In this document: positions 51,120 through 61,244 of the stretch, one piece after another
How positions within the stretch are numbered: position 1 is the stretch's first letter
Layout: each line of letters opens with the position of its first letter
NCBI GenBank assembly: GCA_963971425.1
Contig: OZ020516.1
Location: 20,963,332 to 21,027,331 of the forward strand
From: Bryoerythrophyllum caledonicum
Lineage: Eukaryota; Streptophyta; Bryopsida; Pottiales; Pottiaceae
DNA length: 64,000 nt
Reading direction: 5' to 3'
Made by a program: the position numbers and the translations under genes
Notes under the pieces: generated by a model
What the model was told of the DNA's origin: nothing
Seen by the model: only the letters and a program-made list of their open reading frames with translations
Databases searched by the model: none

Positions 51120-51735
51120 ACCATTGCAGGCTGCTATAATTTATTGAGTCTCTACACTTAGGTTTTTTGAAGGTACCTATTGGAGAGGTGATTGCAGGTT
51201 GGATTGAAAGAGGTTAGAGATATCCATAAAGGTTAGGAGTTAGCCAGCAGAAATTGTACCATTGCACAAGCACAAGCAGGAGCAGGTTCATTTTACTTGT
51301 CACATGAATCACAATCAAGTGCGGAAAAATCCAGGTAGCCAAATTTATACCATATTAGTTATATAAATTTATATAAATTTATATAAATTTCACCACCAGT
51401 TACAAAACAATGTTGAAGAGTGTCCATCAGCAAGTACTATGCGCTCTCAAGTGGCAAAATTTTATTTTCTTGCCATAACAACCTTCTATTGAGCTTGATC
51501 ATGATCTGAAACTAAGTATGAGAGCGGATTATTGAGGATCCGCCAAAAATGTCAAAAATTGCATAAATGTAAGACTCAGCAGGTTCACTCAATGCAGCGG
51601 GAGGACAATAAATTCATCTCTACAAGGGGTCAGCCTGCTAAAATTCAATAAAATGGAAAAAAAAACCGGTTCGGACCCCTCAAGAATATTGCTGAATGTT
51701 GAGCGAGGTATAATTTGGAGAGAGGTGCGTTCCTC
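51120..51735. other. Pyruvate kinase 2 downstream region
   Basis: Between the MULE end and the stop codon of pyruvate kinase 2. No gene seen. Contains a short TTTATATAAATTTATATAAA repeat near 51360-51390. The part next to 51736 should be the 3' untranslated region. Confidence 0.5.
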
Positions 51736-53970
51736 TTAAATGGCTGAGAAAGTGTTGATGGGCTCCTTCACCTCCATGATCTTGATGACAGAGGCGACAC
51801 CGATTCGGTGGAGCGCCACTATCGAGTCGCCAACAAGACAGAGCCTCCGTTTGAGAGCGTGTCCAATGGCGGCGTTCAGAATGTCGTCAGTCGACTCCGA
51901 ATCAGTGGAGCCTTCTGCCAGAAGAGGAAGCAAACCCCTGCAAACAAGACCGTGGTTGCTGAGAAACATTAACAAGTGCAGTGTTAACATTGTGACCAAT
52001 GTCAATCGAAGGTCACCCAATGATTACCCCTCCTTTAACAGCTCGCAATTGCTCTAAAGTCATTTCAAAGGAGAGAAGGGCGGCTGATATTCATGCCCAT
52101 TCTTTCTTCAGTCCTCAAGATGGCTAAAACTATCTTCGCTGGAGTTTAAAGATCACTCTTCCTGTATTCTACCACCAAGCTCTGTGACTGATTAGAGTAC
52201 GGAAAAAATAGTATAACAAATCATAAAAAGGGGTAGCTTAGTGAGACTTTGAGGACTTGACAAATGACTCAAATACTACCAAAACTCCAGCACGAACAGG
52301 ATCAGAAGAAAATTGAAACTATGTGTAAAAGTGATACCTGCAGATGAGGCTGTGGCAGGCTGGAGACTCTTCGCTGCAAGACCATGTCATGCTATCTGTG
52401 GTCATGATGGGGACAACCACCGAGAGAATGGGCACGTAAGGGCGGTACTTGGCGACCAGCCTGGCCGTGCTGCCTCCGCGAGTGAGCACAATGATCAGAG
52501 AGGCGCGCACTTTGTTGGCAGTTCTCACGGCCGACGAGGCCAGGCTCTCCAAGGGGCTCATGGGCAGAGGCACCGACTTCATGATCTCCTTGAAGATGGC
52601 CGGGTAGTCCAAAGACGCCTCCGCCTCCTGGCAGATGTGAGACATGACAGCCACCTGAACACAGAAAACCAAAGTATCTTCATCAGTCATCCAAACAACC
52701 ATGCAACGAAAACACTCTAGACCAGTTTCGTTGCAACAATATTAGCAAGCCACACAAGGAACAAAAACTTACTGCAAGCTCCGGGTAGGAACCGTTCGCT
52801 GTCTCTCCACTCAGCATCACGGCGTCGGTTCCGTCCAGCACGGCGTTGGCCACGTCTGTCGCCTCCGCGCGCGTCGGACGAGGCGACTTGATCATCGACT
52901 CCAGCATCTGCGTCGCCGTCACCACGGGCTTCCCCGCCGAGTTGCACTTGTAGATCATCATCTTCTGCGCCAAAAATATCTTCTCCGTCGGAATCTCCAT
53001 CCCCAGGTCGCCTCGCGCCACCATCACCCCGTCCGTCTCCTTCAGAATGTCGTCGAAGTTCACCAGCCCTTCCTGATTCTCCACCTGCGCGCAAAACCAC
53101 CCCCGTAAGAAAAATGATATTCCGGTGTATCAGACTAGAGGGGAAGGCGCTCACCTTCGATATGATATGGATTGACTTGGACGCGTCGCCCAGCAGTTTC
53201 TTGATGGCGACCACATCAGACCCCTTGCGAACGAACGACGCAGCGATGAAGTCGATCTTGTTCGGCACGCCCCAGTTCATGATGTCGTCGATGTCCTTCT
53301 CAGTGATCGTCGGCAGGTCCACCACAACGCCGGGCAGATTCACGTTCTTCTTCTCTCCGAGCATGGCTGTGTTCTCGCACCTGCACTTCACCATACCTCT
53401 CTTCACGTCACACTCCAGGACCGTCATGGTAATGGACCCATCGGAGCACAGGATGGTGTTGCCGGGCTCCAGATCCACCGCCAGCTTCTTGTAGCTCATG
53501 CAGATCATGTTCTCGTCGCCCTTGTGCGTGTAGTCTGTCGTGATCCAGATCTCCTTGTTGCGCGTCAGCTTGATGGGCTTCCCAGTTGCCAACTCCCCAG
53601 TTCTGATTTCCGGCCCCTGTCAGAATCAAGAATAGAAAACCATAAGCGACAGGGCATTTCACACACCAGCATAAACCCTAAACCTCACAGAATTATCATG
53701 TACCTTGGTATCCAGGAGAACTGCACACATTATCTGGGTGTTGACCATGGCTTGTCGCAAATTGTTGAGAGTGTACTGTTGGTACTCGTGGGATCCGTGA
53801 GAGAAGTTGAAGCGGGCCACATTCATGCCGGCCCGGAGCAGCTTCTCTAGCACGGGCACCTCTCGGGATTTGGGTCCCAGAGTGCAAATGATCTTGGTTT
53901 TGGCAATCTTGAGATGGTCATCATGTGCTATTCTCCCCAATATATGCGCAATGTCTGTCTTCGTGGCCAT
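51736..53970 (-). CDS. Pyruvate kinase, cytosolic type (copy 2)
   Basis: Same reaction and family as the gene at 36591-38564. Exons 53970-53704, 53616-53155, 53084-52773, 52654-52338, 51937-51736; exons 1-4 have exactly the same lengths as in copy 1 (267, 462, 312, 317 nt), exon 5 is shorter (202), giving 519 residues and the ending [11 protein letters not shown], which is the more usual plant end. Exon 3 and the short intron 2 are virtually identical to copy 1, as is most of exon 2, while introns 1, 3 and 4 and exon 5 differ widely. Intron 4 (51938-52337) holds a copy of the dispersed intronic repeat. A leader intron is likely, with donor CAGTAG/GTATGTC near 54786. Confidence 0.95.
52104..52290 (+). 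repeat. Dispersed intronic repeat, copy C
   Basis: In intron 4 of pyruvate kinase 2, antisense to the gene. The most diverged copy: GCTAAAACTATCTTCG, CTACCACCAAGCTCTG, AAAATAGTATAACAAATC and a GAGGACTTGACAAAT end keep the family order. Confidence 0.5.
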
Positions 53971-55140
53971 TGCTTAACACCAGAAAGTGCGTTGGAAATG
54001 CAGAACCTTCACAAAAAAAAAGAACGTCAGTCCACGGAAAGCAGGAAAGAAACCACAAAATTTCCACCATGATGTGCCCCAGGCCATCTGAGCATATAAC
54101 TGAAGGAAAATGATCCCACACAATACAAGGAACATAAAACCGCTGCCACATGAAAGACTACCAAAAGCGCAGTTTAATACTAACGTTTCCAGAAGCTACA
54201 TTACTGCTAGTTATTTAAACATAGATGAATACATCTGACGCCAATAGAGCAATCAAATTCCACAAAGTTTACTCCTCTCTCGATTTATACGTACAGTGCT
54301 TGTTAGCTATTGATCTCGGAATATTGATAACATACAAACGCATAAACGAACGTTCCCACCTAAACCTAATTACTGTAATAAAGATCCAATTTCGCAAGGA
54401 AAAGGCAACTCGAGGTTCTAGAACTTGTCAACCTTGTAACACCTTCTAAAAACTGCAATAAAAACCCATACCTTACACCAACTATCAGAACACCCGTAAA
54501 ACAACACCTTCTCTCAACCTCTAAAAAACAAGCACACATTCAGAAAAATCAGAAAACTAACTAAAACTCCTCTCTTATTCAAAACAAAAAACTTGTACGA
54601 CCTGAAGGAGAAGCGATCCAATCAACCTCCAGGAACACCAAGAAAAACGACGCAGTGCACCCCTTCCGTGAAACCAAAAACAGACTCTAACTGAAAGGAA
54701 ACAAAGAGTTGTCTAGTACTGAGACAACCGCAGTCCAAACTTAGAAGTAGAGCAAACACGAGCCTAAGATCGACGACGGAAAGACATACCTACTGATCAG
54801 GGAAGTAGACGCAGCGGATGGAACTACCGCAAATGCGAGGCGGAGGAGGCGAGAAGAGGCTCACTGAGAAGCTGGGGCGCGCAAGGAGAGCGCGACGGAG
54901 GCGACGGAGTGCGTGGAGATGGCGATGGGCGCCGCAAGCGAGGGTGGCGACGGAGGGAGCCGCTCGCTTATTAGCAGTTGCGCGGAGGCGACGTCGCCTC
55001 GTCGAAAAGACAGCCTCCTCGCTTGCGTGAAAGAAATCGTATGGAAAAGCCAGTGGCTCCGGGAAAACGTAAAAGTCTCCAGAAAAAGCCAGTGCTCGGG
55101 GGAAAAGTGAAAGTATCGCCCTTGTCGAGAAGTGAAAAAG
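53971..55140 (-). promoter_or_regulatory. Leader and promoter region of pyruvate kinase 2
   Basis: A probable leader intron runs from a GTATGTCTTTCC donor near 54786 to a T-rich acceptor ending TTGTGAAG near 54012. Upstream (54820-55030) is a GC-rich, CGxCGG-type stretch as often seen around plant transcription starts. Open frames through it are arginine-rich by composition and I do not call them genes. Confidence 0.45.
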
Positions 55141-55185
55141 TTAAATATTTTCATCTCTACTTTATCTTCTTAGTTGGGGGAGTTA

Positions 55186-55576
55186 GAGCATCTCCACTCC
55201 TGGCGTGGAATTTTTCACGCTAGGACGGAAAACAAATTTCACGCCAGGAGTGGTTTAGGGTTTGGTGCTTGCTTGGCTCCACCCCAAGCTCCAAAAAAAT
55301 TTACCCAAAAAAATGCTTTGACCTTTTACCTCCCGCCACCAATGATACGGCGCCACGTGTCGACATCAATGACATGGCGCCACGTGTCGCGAGGGTATGG
55401 GTGTGCCACCAACATCAAAAAATGGCGCACTCCCCCCATCCAAGGAGATTTTGGTGTGCCATGCACCAAAACTTCTAAATTTTTATAAAGTTTCCCCGTT
55501 TTGAGGTGATGGGTGCAACTTTTTGACCTCACAAAACTCCAATTTGGTGGTTCTCCGTCTTGGGGTGGAGATGCTC
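55186..55576. mobile_element. TTA-flanked MITE (GAGCATCTCCA end)
   Basis: Starts GAGCATCTCCACTCC and ends GGGGTGGAGATGCTC, with TTA at both sides (55183-55185 and 55577-55579). 391 bp, non-coding. This end type and target are well known for Tourist-like PIF/Harbinger MITEs of plants. Confidence 0.9.
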
Positions 55577-55581
55577 TTATA

Positions 55582-55805
55582 GCTATACCGTACCTAGCAG
55601 TCGTTTTCAACACCTCTCTGTCAAAAGAATTCTTTTTCTTGGACATAGTGATTTTGGACACAATGGGTATCACCTAAGTATTACATTGAATTTCACAATG
55701 GGTAGCACCTTGACATTACATGGATGATTATATTTTCCAAAATTTAAAAAATTCTCCATTTTGAATTAATTATTTACCAAAGCAACCATGGCGTAAGGTA
55801 GTCCA
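55582..55805. mobile_element. MITE-2 copy, reversed
   Basis: Begins ACCGTACCTAGCAGTCGTTT, resembling the complement of the right end of the copy at 4447-4686, and ends near CAACCATGGCGTAAGGTA. The interior shares ACACAATGGGTATCACC and CATTTTGAATTAATT in reverse order and strand. It lies five bases from the preceding MITE. Confidence 0.65.
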
Positions 55806-57208
55806 AACCTTACTTGATCCTTAGACGTCAGTTGGGAACCGTATACATAGGCATGTATTTTACTCTATAAGACACAAAAAATGTATTAAAGTTAAGCAAG
55901 ATTTACACCTTTGGATTCAAGATCTTCAATTACAATATTTCATTTGTAGGTTGTTTCAATATCTGAACCTACGTTAAAATACGACACCATTCATGTGTCC
56001 ACCTTCTGACATTTAAGGATTAACAAGAGTCTCATTCCTTGCTGGTTATTTTCCTTCATTCTTCTAAAACTTTTGGGTAACATCTTCTTCTATTAGAGTC
56101 GTTTTATGGAAGTTTGTTGAAGGATCCGATGTAAAAAACACATGTTTCTTGTTTGGAAATGCTTTGGAAACATGTGAGGAATCCCTTGGGAATAAATTGA
56201 CGATTCACTTAAACCATATAATGAATGATCACTAGAGGAAATTCATCATGCTTGAACATTTTTCAAAGGATAAATCTATTTATGTTAGAGATAAAAAAAG
56301 GTGAAAAAAAGGTAAAGTATTATTTCTTAGGTCATACGCTTCACACATACATTGGATTAACTTGCATACATTTGTGAAACTTCTTGTCCAACATGAAGAA
56401 CCCATTTCCATTGTTTATTGAGGCAATAGGGTGCACATAGCGGTATGAAGGAATGTTGGCTCAAAGGTGGCCTTTTCTCTTTCAAGCGGGTGGCAAGCCC
56501 TCTTTTTCTTTTACCCCTTCATTCATTGGATGAGCCGTTCCTATTCATGAGCACCGGTCATGTGCCTCGCAAGGCTGTTGACGCGCTAAACCTGGCCTTG
56601 CTGGAATCTACGGAATGCTTGATTTGATGGCTTGACCCCAGTGTTGACCTAAAATGGAAGAGCTCATGGATGATCTTCAAGTGGATGAAATGCATCCCGA
56701 ACGTGCAGTGGGTTTCGTGTAGTCTAAGAAATGCTTGATTTGTTTGGACATAAGGTAGCACAACCCAAAAAACCAAGTAGCAACTCGATACCGCTCCCTT
56801 CTATACCCTTCTTAGATTTCAAGGAGGAAATGTAACTTGTCTTATGTATTTATAAGTGATGTGATGATCGGCTACACTTCCTCCCTAAAATCTAGGAAGG
56901 GGATAGAAGAGCGACATTGCGTGGCCGGTCGGATTTGGGTCGTCCTAACTTAGTAGACTCCAATGTTGACCTAAATTGTGATAGGCTGAATATTGGATGG
57001 ATGAATGTCATCTTCCCAGGAAGGTGGGGAAGTTGAAGTCTTGCTTGTGATGCACTTTGGTGGACATTGATTGATGACTTTCTAGTGGTGTGTGAACAGA
57101 CTAGGAAGCTGGGAAGGGTGTATGCTTCCAGCATATTCATTTGTCCGGAACCCTGTGATGAGTGCTCTGTTTGAGTTCAGGGATGTGATGGGTGGGCACC
57201 TTTACAAA
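55806..57208. other. No gene recognised
   Basis: Unassigned sequence. Two loosely similar stretches (near 56640 and 56960, each with a phrase like GTTGACCTAAA) hint at an old internal duplication. No conserved domain, tRNA or terminal repeat seen. Confidence 0.4.
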
Positions 57209-57970
57209 ATGGAGGTACCGTGACAGTTTCACACCAGAAACACTTCAAAACTGTTGGATTCTAGTGCAATGAGTAAAGAAGGAAACAAAAACTTAGAGTT
57301 CTAGTTTTGACCGTAGGATCTCAAATACAACTTATTAAATAAAGTACTCACAAAATTTCATAAACTTTGACCGCACGGATTGAAAGATTATAGTGCTCGA
57401 AGTCAAATAAATGGTTCATTTTCTTCCCTGCGTTCAGTGGATCAACAGACTTTGACTTCACTTGGTGTCAAGTTTTTGTACTACACAAGGTCTAAATCCA
57501 TCACCATTGTGTTAAGCATGATGTTAGTTCCTTACACACCAAATTTTAGAGGTAGAGGAGGGGTGTAGCATATTCAAAACAACTGTGCAAGGAGTTGAGG
57601 TTCAAAAATTGCCAATCTGCGTTTAATTTTTTTGTGAACTTGATATGTTTTAGATTGATAATCCGAATGGTCAACAAGAAGATTTACACTACATATTGTT
57701 GCGGTCCCAAAAAAAAAAAGTCAAACATATGAAGATCTTTAAGATTTACGTGGAAAGGGAAGAATTGTTTTTGGTACCTTGCCCAACAATGTGTGACAAT
57801 GTGTGAAAATGTTTGACTTGGGTTAATATGCTATTTTTCACTAAAGACTAGAAACTTTTTTTTACAGTATGAAGAGAAATAATATTACTCGCTAGTATTG
57901 AAAAATCTCATATTCGATAGAGTGTTGTAGCAAAAGTTTTTGGAGGTGCCCAAAGTGCCCGCTCTCCCCA
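57209..57970 (+). repeat. Single arm of the giant foldback family
   Basis: Follows the left arm of the element at 4213-6622 from its outer part (TTTCACACCAGAAAC, TAGTGCAATGAGTAAAG) through GACCGCACGGATTGAAAG and GGTACCTTGCCCAACAATG to GTTTTTGGAGGTGCCC, without the MITE-1 insertion. No opposite arm is seen, so this is half an element or a deletion product. It serves as an uninterrupted reference for the other copy. Confidence 0.85.
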
Positions 57971-59640
57971 TTTGAAATTCAAAACCCTATAACTTTTTAA
58001 TCATATGCCAGATTTAGGAAAAAAATATTCTCCCGCCGAGGTCTTAGTAATGTCCTTCTACAGTAAAAAATTTAAAGTGGAATGTTGAAAATTGACACCA
58101 TAGGAACCTGGCCAAACTTTCAAAAAGCCCATTTTTGACACTTGGTCCTTTAAGGGTTAACCTTTTACTGCCTAGCTATGTTTCTAGAAAAACCAAGAGT
58201 TTATTTTTCATACTAGATTTGATCAAATTAGAATGCCTTATTTTGGTATCTAACCTTACATAATTGAACTCAAACCATGACCTAAATATTAGGGAGAATT
58301 TGCACAACATCCAACGGTTGATGGAATAGGTTACAGTGTTTAAAAGTTACTATATTTTGGTAGTGAAAACTATGGATTTTGGAGGGTGTACTACTCAACC
58401 ATCAATAGATTCTTGCAAGAATTTTTGTACTTTTCACACGTGCATTTAGTTTGATATCTTTACATATCATATGTGAAGAAAATATTTACACACTATAATT
58501 GATGATTTTTTTTTGCTTTTGTCTACTTGATTGTATACAAAAATGTTTCAAACTTATACAGATCAAAATGGAAGTTTTGTATGTGAGGAGACGGATCAAC
58601 AATCACAAAACAATGAAGAATGTCTTAAAGACAAAGTTCAATCAAAATTTAAGACCAAAATCAACGCGCATATGTGTGAAATATAACATAGTGTGCGGTA
58701 GGGTATTCATTGTATTCACTATATTTTAGTGTTGGAGAGTGTTTGTGTAATGAGTGCGCAAATCTGAACCTGGTATCTCGAAGCCTAGTTCCTCATGGAT
58801 TTCATGTAAATTGAGTTTTAGCACCTCCGGAGTCCCATTTCGGGCTTCTTGGGCGCTAAAGGGTTGAGTGTCAAGTGTCAACCTTTTGTGCTCTCCCAAC
58901 CACTATGGATGTCAACTTTTGACGAGAATTTAGTTGTTTATGAATACATTCATAATGATAGATAGCAGTGTTTATTTTACGTTATAAAATTTGGTGCTGG
59001 GGTGGTGGCCAAAAAAACTTTGACGAGCAAAAAATATGGCTTCTGTAGGAAATTTCCTAGAGGGAAATGAATGCAATTTGGTGTTGGCAAATTCCTTCGT
59101 TTTTGAATATCAATTTCCTTGCACGAATGCTACCAAAGCATCTCACGCTGTTGTCATTTTTCAGCGATCGAGCACTCTCCACTTCTACTAAGTTGCTAGC
59201 TCTTTAATACATTTAACTCCAAGCCTAATCCAAGAACACAGTCCGAATCAACGCCTGTCCTCTCCACAACCAAACCAATCACAAATCTCTCCCTCTCAAG
59301 CCTGATCCAAGAACACATTCCAAACAAATTCAGTTTAACCCTTAAAGGGTCAGTGAAGGACCACGTATTTTACTCTTAACACACAACAAAATGTATTAAA
59401 ATTTACACCATTGGATTCAAGATTCTTCACCTCACATCTTTCATTTGAAGGTCATGTCAATCAATCTGAACCTCAAATTAAATTAAATCACCATACATGT
59501 AGACCATTCTGCAACTTCTCAAGCATGCAATAGGAGCAACAATGGTCTAAATTAGAATTGTCATGAGTCACTGGAAAAGGTACAAACTCTTGTAACTAAA
59601 GAATACGTCAAACTCTCACACCACAGAAAACATCATGTTG
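57971..59640. other. No gene recognised
   Basis: AT-rich sequence without a recognisable exon. Phrases such as CACTTGGTCCTTTAAGGGTT recur in weaker form near 27165 and 59340, so part may be an old repeat. Confidence 0.4.
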
Positions 59641-59643
59641 CAA

Positions 59644-59846
59644 CCCAAATGTGGGTTAAAATCTGCAAAAACACGTCAACACAGAACCAGCAAACAAAAA
59701 AGAAATTCCAAAAACGTAACATCACTCTGCAAAAATCCAATTCGCCCAAATGTGAGTTAAAATCTGCAAAAACACGTCAACATAGAACCAGCAAACAAAA
59801 GGAGAAACTTCAAAAACAGAAAATCACAATACAAAAATCCATTTCG
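59644..59846. repeat. 101-bp tandem duplication beside the tRNA gene
   Basis: Two units starting CCCAAATGTGGGTTAAAATC at 59644 and CCCAAATGTGAGTTAAAATC at 59745. The second ends at the 3' end of the tRNA gene. In tRNA orientation this is the immediate 3' flank, present twice. Confidence 0.85.
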
Positions 59847-59917
59847 CCGACCGGGGGGCTCGAACCCCCGACCACGAGGTTAAAAGCCTCGCGCTCTACC
59901 GACTGAGCTAGGTCGGC
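59845..59917 (-). tRNA. tRNA-Lys (anticodon UUU)
   Basis: 73 nt on the minus strand: acceptor GCCGACC pairs with GGTCGGC, D-arm with box A TAGCTCAGTCGGTAGAGC, anticodon stem CGAGG/CCTCG enclosing loop CTTTTAA (anticodon TTT), variable GTGGTC, and T-arm GGGGGTTCGAGCCCCCC (box B GGTTCGAGCC). Discriminator G, no CCA encoded, as usual for nuclear genes. A T5 run about ten bases beyond the 3' end can stop RNA polymerase III. No intron. Confidence 0.97.
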
Positions 59918-60169
59918 CCTGACATCTACTGCATCACCTGCATCACTGCCTCCCAGATACACGGAAGCAACGGACGCTGCGATGATCTTAGAAAATGATA
60001 TTTATAGATTATAAGTTGGACTAGTTCACAGCGCATCGAGAAAGAAGCACGGGCCGCTGCGACGCGGCCATCGGGCCCAACTCCGCGCTTGGATCTCGCT
60101 TCCTTCGAACACGCCCCCGATATCAATCCCACGTCCGAGTCAGGATTGCAGTCGTTGTTTTTTTCCGCG

Positions 60170-60217
60170 ATGTGTCTTTGCGTCGGAGGAGTTGCAGTTT
60201 TCTCGACCTTGTTGTGA
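60170..60217 (+). promoter_or_regulatory. Upstream open reading frame of the small membrane protein gene
   Basis: ATG TGT CTT .. TTG TGA, 15 codons plus stop, ending 17 bases before the main ATG at 60235. If the transcript starts upstream of it, this would reduce initiation at the main start. Confidence 0.4.
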
Positions 60218-60234
60218 TCAGTGGCAGTGTGGAG

Positions 60235-60405
60235 ATGGCGATTCGGCGGAGCAACAAGGTGGCGGTTGTGGTGGGGCTGGTGGGCGCCATGTTCACGCTG
60301 CTGGCGTACGAGCAGACCCTCATGACCAGCATGAAGAGCACGCTGCTCGGCTTCGTCATCTTGCTCATCGCCTTGGCCATCAAGGAGTTCGACTTGCTAC
60401 GGTAG
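60235..60405 (+). CDS. Small two-helix membrane protein, 56 residues
   Basis: Opens MAIRRSNKVAVVVGLVGAMF and ends KEFDLLR. Two hydrophobic stretches (about 9-25 and 37-49) joined by a polar loop, with a basic N-terminus, suggest a hairpin in a membrane with both ends on the same side. I do not recognise the family. Support for a real gene: no frame interruption, GC-rich third positions like the other host exons, a leader with plant character and its position near the tRNA in otherwise AT-rich DNA. The start at 60235 is the first ATG in this frame. Confidence 0.6.
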   Translation: MAIRRSNKVAVVVGLVGAMFTLLAYEQTLMTSMKSTLLGFVILLIALAIKEFDLLR

Positions 60406-61244
60406 CAAGGCAGATCAGTTTCTCGGATCTGTTGCAGTTTTTCTCTGTAGCCTGGCTCATTTTTCCAAGTACTTTTCTCCTGGCATTCTAGTTGAGTGCG
60501 GATCTATCTGGGTTTCTGAAGCTAGAAACTTGTAACATTATTTCTCGAAAAAGAGTTTGATACGCACAGATCTGGCATACGCTGGAGCTGGGAAGTATTA
60601 GCATTACTCCTGGAAAGACTTTTTGATGCACACAGATTTGGCAACTTTGAAATGCCGAGAATCTCAGCTTTTTCCGTTTGGTGCATTTCAGCGGAGATGT
60701 TGTAGAGTTTAACTTGAATGATGATTGTGATAATGACCATGACTGCCTCGGGAGTTCATTTTAGGATTATCTCTTCCTAACGAGGTTCATATTAGCCACC
60801 TCATGTACTCTACATTACAGTTCTATTCTGATCACTCTGCTAATGCGTCCATCTGTTTACCCATTTTGTGAAGTATGAGCAAATGAATCTGTCATTGCTC
60901 TTCCAACCATTTTCGTGCAGATGAGAGCTAGAGACAGAACAGAAATGTTCGAGACATTAATGTTGTGCGAATGGAAATGTAGAAATCAATGATAGTAACT
61001 AGTAGAAGGAGACTATCATATAATGTTCGAAATGAACGTCTCTTAACATTGAGCCTGACATGGCCGTGGAAGAATCAGACCGCAGAATGCAACACGTTTT
61101 CTACAACAGTGCTTTTCGATTACAGAGTGTTTCAGAAAAGTCTTGACATATGTATATCCACGGAACGGGTCCATAATCTGTACATGACATAAACCCTCCG
61201 TTTCTTCATCTTATCTACGGGTAAAACAAGTAGGCACCGCATCA
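60406..61244. other. 3' regions of two convergent genes
   Basis: Between the small membrane protein gene (plus) and the carboxypeptidase gene (minus). Should hold both 3' untranslated regions. A loosely repeated phrase (near 60530-60575 and 60595-60640, ACGCACAGATCTGGCA / GCACACAGATTTGGCA) suggests a local duplication of about 65 bp. No other gene. Confidence 0.5.

Noticed and set aside
54818-55110. Arg-rich open frames upstream of pyruvate kinase 2
   Set aside because: Explained by the GC-rich CGG-type composition of a promoter/leader; no splice or family support.
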